Assembly (NCBI GenBank): GCA_019279435.1
Contig: JAAALK010000289.1
Span: 29,814,603 to 29,878,602 of the forward strand
Direction of reading: 5' to 3'
DNA from: Zizania palustris
Taxonomy: Eukaryota; Streptophyta; Magnoliopsida; Poales; Poaceae
Length of the DNA stretch: 64,000 nucleotides
The position numbers and the translations under genes are program-made. This document shows, piece after piece, positions 12,506 to 22,449 of this stretch (position 1 is the stretch's first letter; each line of letters begins with the position of its first letter). Below the pieces are notes generated by a model. The model saw nothing but the letters and a program-made list of their open reading frames with translations, did no database searches and was not told the DNA's origin.

Positions 12506-14284
12506 CTACACACGATAAGAATATTTCGATCGCTCAGTGCTGGGGTGAGTGAAATAATGACGAGGCATCCAGCACTGAGTGACACGAGTAGTAGGCGCAG
12601 TAAAAGTAGACGGTCTACGCACAGGAAAATCGAAATGATGCAAAGTGCGAGGTCTACCTACATGCTGTGATCGAACAACATGTCGAGGTCTCCTACTCTG
12701 ACGAGGTACAAAGCTACTCGCCCGAGGTCTACCACCATATGGAACATGGTGAACACCTCGAGGAGCAAAACCTCTCCGAGAAGCACGAGGAGCCTCAAAA
12801 GCAGGACGATAGTAAAACTCAGACTCATGCATACCTAAAGATGGGTAATGCATGTCCTGGTAACTCATCGCCTGAGAGCGTCGCTCATCCTTGATGCGAC
12901 GAAAACAAAACCCAACCAAATGACCCGCCCGCTGACAATAGGAACAATGAAACACTCTCCTGGGGGCACTCTCATGGGTCACAGGAGCAACTCTCATAGG
13001 CTCCTTGGGTTTTTTCTGAGTGGTTTTCTTGGGAGGGATTTTCTTGGCAGGAGGTGTGGTTTTCTTTGGAGCTCGGGTAGGTTTCTTGGCTGGTGGAGTG
13101 TCTAACAGAGCTCTCTCTTTCTCTAAGGTAGTGGGAGAGGTAAAAACAGTTTTGGTCTTACTGTCTGAAGGTATCCTCTCAAAACCCAAACCTAGAGCTA
13201 CCCCTGCTCTGTCAGCACACAACTTGGTCTTGGCCAAGAGCAAATCCATCCTACCCTTTCCCTCAGTGCATTTATTAACCACGGAAAGGAGGTATTCATT
13301 TTCAGACATGAGATTTTCAGCTCGCTCTCTAACAGTGCCTAGCTGGTCCTTAAGGGTAATGCATGTGTCACACACAGGCTGCACATCCTTAGAACTACCG
13401 GCTCTCTCCAATCTAGCCTCTAAATCATGAACATGCTTATCACGTAAATTAATGCTATCGCGTAATAAAGAGCAGTTCATGCAATCAATAAGATCATGAG
13501 GTCTAGAATCCACCTCCAAAAGCTGCTTCTGTGCAGTCTCAAGCTCAGAAAGAGTTTGAGCATGAACAGAACGCAACTGAGCAAGCTCACTCATGACAAC
13601 AGAACAGGACTCACATTCAGCATCATCAAATTTAGACTTAAGCATGGCATATTCAGTTGAAATAGTTTCTAGCCTAAGTCTAAGTTCTTTTCTTTCTCTA
13701 GCGGCTTGCACAAGTAATCTATCCTGACCAAGAACTACTTCATTCAGCTCATCTAATGTAATTAGTAGCTGGTCAGATGAAAGTGTTAGCTCAGATGAGT
13801 CAAGCTCATCGCCGCTGTGATCGCTGTCGGCCATGAAGCAAAGGCCGGTGAAGTCTCGTCCCTTCTTGTCCTTCTTGTCCTCCTTCCTTGGGGACTCCTC
13901 CTCCTCAGAGCTCGACTCCTTAGTTGAGGAAGTGTCGATGTCACTGAGAGCAGCAACAAAGGCTCTGGAAGCGGCCTTGGCTACTTTCTTAGCCATCTTG
14001 CCGCGCTTGCCCTTCACAAAAGACTTCCTCTCCTTTTTGTGGTATTTGGGGCGCTCACTCTCATCTCTCTTCTTGAGCTTGGGGCAATTGGCCTTAATAT
14101 GAGAGGTGTCGCCACATTCATAGCAACCACTAAAACCACTTCTCCTCTGATCCCGTCTCTCATGGTGAAAACGGGTGAACCTTCTGGCAATGAAAGCAAG
14201 CTCATCATCATCCAGAGTGTCCACCTGCTCCTTTGTGACGGAGACCAGGGAGGACAAAGCAAAACCATCTGCAAGAACATCAAG
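12506..14284 (-). pseudogene. Sirevirus-like gag, N-terminus deleted, fused to LTR
   Basis: The gag portion contains two CX2CX4HX4C zinc knuckles (CYECGDTSHIKANC and, near the C-terminus, CSYCQRAGHLVGFC), charged coiled-coil-like stretches between them and a Lys/Pro-rich segment, as in the long Gag proteins of Sireviruses. It forms the particle coat and binds RNA. The true N-terminus is absent: upstream of about 14285 the frame continues without a stop into the LTR remnant as far as 14434. The gag stop lies 16 bp before the protease start codon. Confidence 0.82.
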
Positions 14285-14470
14285 TTCGGTGAAACCACCT
14301 CCGAACACCCTTCGGAGGTACAACCTCCGAAACTCCTCCGGAGGTACCCTCCTCCGAACACCTTCGGAGGTACAACCTCCGAACCCCCTTCGGAGGTACC
14401 CCTTCGAACAGAGGGTAAAAATCCTGTCAATCACTCATCACAAACACTGAAACCAACCCTTGGTTTCTCA
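14285..14470 (-). repeat. 5' LTR remnant, 186 bp
   Basis: It matches 7957-8142 at 185 of 186 positions and ends at the same terminal CA, directly followed by the TTTAT duplication. The join to gag falls at TTCGGTG, so a deletion removed about 1.9 kb of LTR, the primer-binding site, the leader and the start of gag. Confidence 0.92.
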
Positions 14471-14867
14471 TTTATCATTTCACTTTTAATGCTAAATCTC
14501 TTTAATTGTAAATAAATTTAAATAAAAATATATTCACACTTACATTATTAAATAAATATAATAATAAAACTAATTTTATGTTATAATCCTTGACACGTTT
14601 TTTATTAAATTATTCAATGTTTAAAACTCTTAACTAAAAAATTAAACAACTTATAATAATATATAACTGAAGAACGAAGAGAGGAGTCCGGTATTCTTTG
14701 CCTCCCCCGCTAAAAAGCAATATTGTATACCTCCCTCTCCTCTCACTCCACTCACCCTTCTTCTTTTCTACCTTTATTTTCACTGGGCTTAATGGTCCAT
14801 GCTGCATGCCTGCATCATGCATCGCCATGATGGTTCACGTACCGTAGAAGAGTAACGTCGACAATGG
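14471..14867. other. AT-rich upstream region of DUF247 gene 1
   Basis: No gene is visible. The TTTAT duplication starts this segment. Only about 520 bp separate the retrotransposon end from the DUF247 start codon, so the insertion sits inside or just upstream of the promoter. Confidence 0.55.
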
Positions 14868-14905
14868 CCGCTGCATGCATGCATGCGGATGCCTATAAGT
14901 ACGTA
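14868..14905 (+). promoter_or_regulatory. Putative core promoter with RY repeats and TATA box
   Basis: Overlapping RY motifs (CATGCATGCATGC, 14874-14886) precede a TATA-like TATAAGT (14894-14900), about 90 bp before the ATG at 14991. RY motifs are binding sites of plant B3 factors. Assignment rests on position and motif only. Confidence 0.45.
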
Positions 14906-14990
14906 CGTAGCTTCAGCAGTTCAAGCTATGTAATTAAGTTAGTACGTACGTGTGTTGAGCTATCACATAATCATACGTAGTAACGTATAT

Positions 14991-16509
14991 ATGGCTTCCG
15001 GCGGCGGCGAGAAGAGGGCTTGGATGGACGACCTGAAGAAGGAATTCACCGGCGCCAACGAGGAATTGGAGTTAGCGCAGTGGAAGAAGCACTCTATCTA
15101 CCGCGTGCCGGCCGCCGTCAGGGAGTTGCACCCGCACGCGTACCGGCCGCAGGTGGTGTCGCTGGGCCCCTTCCACCACGGCGACGAACACCTGATGCCC
15201 ATGGAGCAGCACAAGCGCCGTGCTGTCAGGCATCTCCTCCGGCGGACTACGAAGCCGCTGGAGGAGTTCGTCGCGGCCGTAGAGGAGGTGGCGCCGGAGC
15301 TGCGGGACGCGTACCAGTACCTTGGCGACGATTGGCGCGGGCAGAGGTTCCTGCAGGTGATGGTCACCGATGGCTGCTTCCTGCTGGAGATGATGAGGAC
15401 GGCGGAACCTGGTGGCAGTTCAGGGAAGGACAAAGCGAGTGGCGCCGGCGGCAACGCTGATCAAAACGACCCGGTGTTTGGCCAACATGGCGTACTGTAC
15501 ATGGTGCCGTACGTCCGCCGCGACATGCTCATCGTCGAGAACCAGCTGCCTCTCCTCCTCCTCGAGAAGCTCGTCTCCGTCGAGAGAAGCAATGATGCGG
15601 TAATAGACACGGTAGACAATACTAATTTCTTTCGCCCTTATCATGCATGGATTCGTCATGAAAGCTGCTTATTGTTAACCATCGGATTACTTGGAAAGGG
15701 ACCAAAGGTTGACGTCAACAAGATGGTGCTGAACTTCATCTCGCCGTCGTGCAAGACGCCGCCGCCGAAGGACCGAGGGCTCCACCCTCTCGACGTGTTC
15801 CGCAAGAGCTTACTCAGTACTGAGTACTGACCCTAACCGTAAGCCAAACTCATGCTCAGAGACGTGTTGCTCGGTATGCCTGGGCTCCGGCGGGAGAGAG
15901 GACGAGGAGGAGGACGCAAGCAGCATCGTGCGCTCGGCGACGGAGCTCTACGAGGCGGGGATCCGGTTCAGGAAGAGCGAGACGATGAGCCTCCACGACG
16001 TTACCTTCCGCTGCGGCGTGCTCAGCCTGCCGCTCATCGTCGTCGACGACTCCACCGAGTACATGTACCTCAACCTGATGGCGTTCGAGCGGCTCCACGC
16101 CGGTGCCGGCAACGAAGTGACCGCCTACGTCTTCTTCATGGACAACATCGTCGACCTGCCGGCGGACGTGGCGCTGCTCACCTCCAAGGAGATCATCAAG
16201 AACGCCGTCGGCAGCGACAAGGAGGTGGCGAAGCTGTTCAACGGCCTCGCCAAGGACGTCGCGCTGGACCCGAAGAGCAAGCTCGACGACGTCCAACGGT
16301 CGGTTAACAGATACTGCCGGAAGCCGTGCCATGTGTGGCGAGCCAACCTGGTGCACACATACTTCCGGAGCCCATGGGCGATCCTCTCCCTTGCCGCAGC
16401 CGTTTTCCTCCTCGCCATGACCGTCCTGCAGACGGTCTACACCGTCCTGTCGTTCTACCAAGGTGGCAATGGCTGCGATTCGCCGTTGGTTGCTCCGGCT
16501 CCGCGTTGA
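14991..16509 (+). pseudogene. DUF247 (UPF0481) gene 1, frameshifted by 7-bp duplication
   Basis: DUF247 proteins are plant-specific membrane-anchored proteins, mostly of unknown function; some grass members map to self-incompatibility loci. The ATG at 14991 opens MASGGGEKRAW; family blocks follow: SIYRVP (about residue 35), PQVVSLGPFHHG (53), VTDGCFLLEMM and VENQLPLLLLEKL. A likely 108-bp intron, GT at 15600 and AG ending at 15707, matches the intron position of gene 2; it is a multiple of three without stops, so it also reads through. At 15816-15829 the 7-mer AGTACTG stands twice in tandem, shifting the frame to a TGA at 15828. The phase continues in the other frame through ELYEAGIRFR, YLNLMAFERLHAG, VTAYVFFMDN and a C-terminal membrane segment. 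Without one 7-mer copy a single frame of about 467 codons runs to 16509, typical for the family. A truncated product or sequence error is possible. Confidence 0.85.
15816..15829 (+). repeat. 7-bp tandem duplication AGTACTG
   Basis: Two adjacent AGTACTG copies lie in the coding sequence of DUF247 gene 1 and add +1 to the reading frame. It could be a slippage duplication or an imperfect transposon footprint; the sequence does not decide. Confidence 0.85.
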
Positions 16510-17043
16510 TATCATCGAAGCAACTGATATTACATATATGCCGGTTTGGAAAAAAAAAATTGTATGTGCGATGAGTTGTATGGAGCGGAAGCTACGACCC
16601 CACCTCAATGGTATCACGTGTGGAAGCTTATTTCATTGGACGACCTTAGATGAGACGTGGGGTGACCTACGGCCAGCCCTGGATGAGTGGGTCCGGCGTC
16701 GGCAACTCCAAGACCTCTAGAGTCATCCGATGGAACGAGCTTCCTCATGGTATCCATTAGGGTAGGGGTCGTACATACGCCGGCCCTCCGTGACCATACA
16801 ATTTTTTTTGTTAGTTTGGATGAGTTTTCAGTTCTCGCATTTATTTTGGAGAATAAAAATGTATAACATGTTATACATGTTTTTGGTTTTAAAATGTTTG
16901 ATTAAATGTTCAGGGTGTTTATGTTCGTCTCGACGTGTCCAGTGGATTCGCTGGGAATCATTCTGTTGATATTTGATACACGCAGATTGTGAGCCAAATA
17001 ATTATAAAAAAATAAGAAAAATAATATAGACTATTTATTTTTT
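16510..17043. other. 3' flank of DUF247 gene 1
   Basis: No further gene is visible. A perfect 20-bp palindrome, ATGTATAACATGTTATACAT, lies near 16859-16878. A polyadenylation signal cannot be assigned with confidence. Confidence 0.5.
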
Positions 17044-17500
17044 GGCAAAATTTGCTACGAGACTTCTAAAAACCGTGTTATTTCTTGATGGACATCATAA
17101 AATCTTGACTTTGCTAGAGGGCATTCCAAAACTATGAATTTTTGTCGCACGACACACTACGGGAAACGGCAAGTTTGCCGAGTGCCTGAAACTTTGTCGA
17201 GTGCATTGTTTCGGGCACTCGACAAAGCTTGGTTTGCCGAGTGTTTTTTGAAAAACACTCGGTAAACTAAAAACACTTGGCAAAAAAATATTTGCCGAGT
17301 GTTTTTTAAAAAAACACTCGGCAAATACGATACTAACGAGCGTCATGACAGTGTGATTGTGCGGGACGAAAAAAAATCAGGTTTGCCGAGTGTTTTTTAA
17401 AATATACTCGGCAAAGACACCCAAACACTCGGCGAACCCAATATTTTTTCTATGTGTAAACCTTATTTCGATCCTACAGGATATTCCCAATTTGGTTTTA

Positions 17501-18700
17501 TTTTGAATTGTTTTCTACAATCCAAATACAATATATGTTATCTCATGTAAAAAATTCACATTTTTTTGGTTCAGTTTGTTATTTTTAATTTATTAAGTAT
17601 GTTTTTAGGATTTAAATTGAAATAGGTGGAATTTGAACTACAAGTGCCTAAAATAATTAAGAAAAAAAATATATAATTCATATTTATGTGGCATAGTATA
17701 TTATGAGTTTTAATGCACTAAATTTAAAGAATGTTTGAAAATTTTATGTTGCAACACTCTATCGGCAACGTCGAGCTCAATAGTTTTTTAATTCTAAACA
17801 AATAAATTAAAGTCTGAAAAATATGAGACTTGTCATGATGTTATTATATGATACATATATGCTGTAATAAAAATTTAAAATTTTTTTGATAAAATTATCA
17901 CGTAGAGTGTTTAGAAATCGGAGATTGTGGGAGAAAGAATTAGGGTTTAGAGAAGAAATGAGATTGGTTTGAAAGAAGTTTGATGGTTAAATCATTTTTA
18001 TACTTGAAATTTTTTCTACACTCAAAATAAAACATAAATTATCTCATGTAAAAATTTCACATTTTTTGGGTTTAGTGTGTTATTTTTAATTTATTAAGTA
18101 TATTTATAGGATTTAAATTGAAATAGGTGAAATTTGAACTATAAGTGCCTAAAATAATTAAGCAACAAATATATAAAATTCATATTTATGTTTCATAGTA
18201 TATTATGAGTTTTAATGCACTAAATTTAAAGAATGTTTGAAAATTTTATGTTGCAACACTCTATCGGCAACGTCGAACTCAATAGTTTTTTAATTCTAAA
18301 CAAATAAATTGAAGTCTGAAAATATGAGACTTGTCATGGTGTTATTATATGATACATAGATACTGTGATAAAAATTTAAAAATGTTTTGATAAAATTATC
18401 AGGTAGAGTGTTTAGAAATCAGAGATTGTGGGAGAAAAAATTAGAGTTTAGAGAAGAAATGAGATTGGTTGGAAAGAAGTTTGATGGTTAAATAATTTTT
18501 ATACTTGAAATTTTTCTACACTCAAAATACAACATAACTTATCTCATGTAAAAATTTCAAATTTTTCTAGGCTAGTTAGCTATTTTTCATTCATTAAGTA
18601 TGTTTGTAGGATTTAAATTAAAACATGTCAAAGTTGAACTAAAAGTGCATAAAATAATAAACTAAATTATTCAACTAAATTAAAGAAAAAATCATATCCA
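17501..18700 (+). repeat. ~500-bp tandem units inside CACTA
   Basis: Two full units and a partial third are anchored by TTATCTCATGTAAAAA at about 17539, 18038 and 18540, a period of about 500 bp. The first two contain TTGCAACACTCTATCGGCAACGTCG and TTTGATGGTTAAAT-type landmarks. The units are homologous, in opposite orientation, to those in the element at 2659-4750. Confidence 0.8.
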
Positions 18701-19019
18701 TGTTTTTATTCTATTTTTATTATTACCCACTGTATTTTACAAATTTTATCAAAGAAAATAATTAAAAACAAATTTGAACAAATTTGAAAACAAAAGTTTG
18801 CCGAGTGCCATATTCAAGACAATCGACAAATATAAAATATTTACCGAGTGTTGCACTCGGCAAATATAAAATATTTACCGAGTGTTGCACTCGGCGAAGA
18901 AAAATTTTCGCTTCCCGCTCATATTTTCCGCAAAATTTTCAAAATCGGCGCCAATTTTTTTCAAAACTTTCAATCTCTTTTTAAATACTCCCTACACCTC
19001 ACGTCTCTTCTACATTCTT

Positions 19020-19435
19020 CTTCCTCCCTTCTCCTCTCTCCACGAACCGCTGGCGGGTCGCCGTCGTCATCGCCACGCCACCGCCGGCGCCGCCCTGCCC
19101 CCGGCACCCCGCGGCCGGCTCCGCCCTGCCCCGGCCTCACTTCCCCGACCTCGCCGTGCCGTCCCCGGCCACGCCGCACCGCCCCCGGTCGCGCGCGTCC
19201 TCACTGCGCCGCCGGGCCGCGCCTTCCCCGGCCGCGCTCCGCCTGGCCGTGCTCCGCCTGGCCGCGCGTCGCGCTGCCCTGCCACGCTCGCCCCGGCCGC
19301 GCTTTGACCAGCCACGCGCTGCGCCGCCCGGCCGTGCCCGCCCCAGCCGCGCTCCGCGCTGCGCCGCCCCGGCCTCACCGCGCCACCCCGTTGTCGCCAC
19401 GCCCGCCACCCGTTCGACGGAATGGTGCGGGCAAG
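19020..19435. other. GC-rich minisatellite-like block inside CACTA
   Basis: A sharp shift to very high GC occurs in an AT-rich element, with degenerate repeats of GGCCGCGCTCCGCC-type words about 20-30 bp apart. Open frames on both strands encode Ala/Arg/Pro-rich low-complexity sequence and are not regarded as genes. It may be a captured host 5' region or an expanded minisatellite. Confidence 0.55.
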
Positions 19436-20176
19436 CGGGCGTCCTATTTTTTTTATTTTTCTGTTTTTAAGTTTGTCGAGTGCCACATTTTGACACTCGG
19501 CAAACCCTCCATCACGGTCGTTTTTCTCCCGTCAAATTATTTTTTTCCGTGTGCCTTGTGTAGCACTCGGCGAAGGGTTCGCCAAGTGCCTCGAAAAAAA
19601 ACACTCGGCAAAGATGAATTCACCGATGACGTGTATACCGAGTGGTGTTTGCCGAGTGCAACACTCGGCGAAGCATTTTCTGAGTGCAAACAAGGCTTCG
19701 CCGAGTGCCTTTGGCACTCGGCAAATAACATGTTTCCCGTAGTGACACCGTCACCATTATTTTAATATTATCAAAAAATAATTTTTTTGAAATGTCCAAA
19801 ATACCCTTACTCTCTCTCTCTCTTTTTCCTTTATCCTCGGTTTCTCCGCTCTGCTCAAGCAGGAGTCGACGTCGGTGGTGAGTAGCGGCGGCGATGATGT
19901 TAGTAGCTTCAACAAGCTCACGGGCAGAGCAGTGGCCGGAACTCACGGGCAGAGGAAGCAGCGACGACAGAGTAAATGAGAGGAAAAAGAGCGGGACTAA
20001 GCGTATTTTGAGTATTTTTTTTTTAAAAAAATTATCTTCGAAAAATATTAAAATAATGGTGGTGGTGTCCTGCAGCAAATATTTATAATTTTAGGATATC
20101 CTCTAGCAAATTCATGATTTTACGATGTCCATCGGCAAATACCATAATTTTTAAATGTCCTATAGTAAATTTTGCC

Positions 20177-20464
20177 GTTTTTAGAACTCTATGTAGCTAT
20201 TATGTTATAATTTATAAATCAAACATACAAAGTAAAGTTTAATTTATACAAGAAGAAAAAAGCTAGATAACAAATCATAAACCACAAAAGTTACAATCAT
20301 ATTCATAGTTAGATCTGTCATTTATGTTTCCCAACGACATGTGGGATCAAACTGGACATTATATATTTTCGGAGGGACGTCTTGAAATAAAATAATATAC
20401 ATTATCTACTTTTTTTCATAATCATTTTGACAATGCTTAAAAAGTATATGACCGCATATATTAC
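20177..20464. other. AT-rich spacer between elements
   Basis: No gene or element boundary is recognised here. Confidence 0.5.
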
Positions 20465-21945
20465 CACTAGGAGATTGCAGCACTTTGCCAAGTGCCTGCA
20501 TCACTCGGCAAAACCTTTTTTCCACTCACTACGGGAATAGCCGTGTTTGCCGAGTGCCTAGGGCACTCGGCGAAGCCCAGAATGCACTCGGCAAAGGCTT
20601 CGCCGAGTGCCACACTCGGTGAACCCCACTCGGCACTAGCCTTGTCGGCGACGTGAGGATTCGCCGAGTGTTTTTATTTGTGGCACTCGGCAAAGGATAG
20701 AATTTGCCGAGTGTCCGTTAGTGGCACTCGGCAAAATTGATTTTTAACCCTGCCGCCATAACGGCGTCAGTAAAAAAATGGGCGGGTGATTTTTCAGGTG
20801 CTTTGCCGAGTGCCTATGGCGTGACACTCGGCAAACCCTAGTCTTTGCCGAGTGCCACACACTTTGCCGAGTGCATTTCACAGGGCACTCGGCAAACACC
20901 TTTGTGTCGAGTGCCCTGTGAAATGCACTCGGCAAAGTGTGTGGCACTCGGCAAATAAACACTTTCCGGTAGTGACTGCCATACTCGGCGAACCCCACAC
21001 GGCGAACAGACTCTCGGAAAATAGATGCGTGGGGGCCGGCGGTGGCGTGTGTAGGGTGCGGGTGGAGTGCGGGAGTTAGATCCATGCGCAACTGTGCCCA
21101 TATCTGTGGAAAATACCTAAAAAAGTCATTCGCCGAGTGTCAAATTGTGCGGCACTCAACGAAGACTATATTTTTTTAAAAAAAATATGGGTTCATCGAG
21201 TGTCTTACTATATATGAGGCACTCGACAAACACCCTAAAAAGATACTTCACCGAGTGCCATTTTTGAAGCACTCGGCAAAATATATGTTTTAAAAAAATT
21301 CTACTGTTCGTCGAGTGCCTTAATTACTGAGTGGCACTCTGCAAAGTACTTTTTTTTAAAAAAATAAATAGTAAAAAATAGTAAACTGCCATTAAAAATT
21401 GCTATTTTTTGCCATGATACAAAATATACACTAAGTTTTAATATTGAAAAACGTTTTAAGGTTAAAAAAATAAATATCAATTTGCTTTAAAACCTGACAT
21501 CAATCTTTCACTAAACTCTAAAACTTCCTCTAAGAATCACCGGTTTCTAAACATCATGCGTGAAAATTTTCTCGAAACATTTTAAAATTTTTATTAATGT
21601 ATGATATCATAACACTATGTCAAGTTTCAAGGTTTTTTTGACTTTTTTTAAATTGTTTAAAATTAAAATACCAAGAATGTGAGTGTCGTCGTCGATAGAG
21701 TGTCTTCGTCGTGATATCTTACATTTTATTTATCTTTATTATGTAAGGCCTAACTTAGCTATCAAAATAGAAGTATGATTTTTTTTCAAAATATTTTGTT
21801 CCTTATTTAATACACTTACATTTCAAAATTGACATCTTTTAATTTAAACCTTAGAAAGATATTTAATTAACTAAAAATTGCAAATTGACCGTAAAAACTA
21901 CTAATTTTTTGCATGGGATAAGATACGTTGGATTTTCATTTATGG
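20465..21945. mobile_element. Degenerate CACTA element remnant
   Basis: A CACTAGGAG start is followed by TTTGCCAAGTGCC and CACTCGGCAAAA motifs, interrupted by a mini-CACTA at 20527-20974. Mutated subterminal motifs continue to about 21360, then a reverse-oriented relative of the ~500-bp unit runs to about 21945. No right terminal CACTA end was found, so the element is truncated or its end has decayed; the end coordinate is approximate. Confidence 0.6.
20527..20974. mobile_element. Mini-CACTA element, 448 bp
   Basis: It starts CACTACGGGAATAG and ends CTTTCCGGTAGTG, with ACT duplications at 20524-20526 and 20975-20977. Nearly the whole element consists of alternating TTTGCCGAGTG and CACTCGGCAAA motifs, so it is almost all binding-site array. 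It is nested in the older CACTA remnant. Confidence 0.88.
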
Positions 21946-22449
21946 GACCACTACCCGAAAGCTACCCTAAGTGGTGAAAGACTCTCTCCACTATTTAAGT
22001 TGGATCAACTCGGCCTCTGTCTCGGTAACCAAGGTAGGACCGTATATTCTAACATCCTCTACTATGTATTAAACATAATTATACCCTTCAATATATTGGC
22101 AACTAATGCAATCTACATCGGCCAAATTAGAAACTAGTAGCTGGTTTTGTAGACATGTATAAATAATATAATATAATATTATGTATATAAGTCATGAAAA
22201 ATAGACAATAATGTCGGATTGTTGATACAATAGTTACAAAACCATCCATAAAATTTGGACCCTTACAAATAAAAAATCATGAAAAAAATCGGCAATGTAG
22301 ATGCAATAGTTACAAATCCATAGAACCCTAAAATCGACCCACACATTTAGGGGAAAAAAATACAAATTTGCAACATAAGCGGCATCACAAGCCGAGTCGT
22401 TGGGCAGATGGAATCACGAAATTAATCTCGTATATATGGGCACTCTTGA
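21946..22449. other. Spacer downstream of DUF247 gene 2
   Basis: AT-rich DNA without a recognised gene. It should include the 3' untranslated region of the minus-strand DUF247 gene 2, whose end cannot be placed. Confidence 0.45.

Larger units (their letters stand above)
6079..14470 (-). mobile_element. Sirevirus-like Ty1/copia retrotransposon, internally deleted
   Basis: The element begins with TGTTGGACCGG, ends with GGTTTCTCA and is flanked by identical TTTAT duplications (6074-6078, 14471-14475). On the minus strand the order is 5' LTR remnant, gag, protease, integrase, RT-RNase H, a 1.2-kb non-coding stretch, polypurine tract and a full 3' LTR, which is copia order. The long LTR, its CCGAAGG/CTTCGG palindromes, the long 3' non-coding region and several polypurine-like tracts fit the Sirevirus (SIRE/Maximus) lineage. 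The pol frame is broken in several places and most of the 5' LTR, the primer site and the gag start are missing, so it cannot be autonomous. Confidence 0.92.
17155..19744. mobile_element. Non-autonomous CACTA element, 2.6 kb
   Basis: It starts CACTACGGGAAAC and ends GTTTCCCGTAGTG, a perfect 13-bp inverted repeat, with 3-bp duplications ACA on both sides (17152-17154, 19745-19747), the CACTA signature. Both ends carry many TTTGCCGAGTG / CACTCGGCAAA subterminal motifs, where the transposase would bind. The interior has ~500-bp AT-rich tandem units and a GC-rich block but no transposase domain. Confidence 0.93.
17044..20176. mobile_element. Foldback MITE split by a CACTA insertion
   Basis: The left arm (17044-17154, continuing after the CACTA element at 19745-19785) pairs with the reverse complement of about 20030-20176. 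Shared landmarks are GGCAAAATTT at both outer ends, then GATGGACATC, TTGCTAGAGG and CACCATTATTTTAATATT. Without the CACTA element the unit is about 540 bp with ~140-bp inverted repeats, a non-autonomous foldback DNA transposon. No transposase is present; target duplications are unclear. Confidence 0.65.

Noticed and set aside
18848..19765. Overlapping Ala/Arg/Pro-rich frames of up to 305 codons
   Set aside because: Low-complexity translation of a GC-rich minisatellite, open on both strands.
16510..22449. A small secreted peptide gene between the DUF247 genes, as at grass S/Z loci
   Set aside because: No frame with a signal peptide and conserved cysteines was found; the interval is TE-derived.
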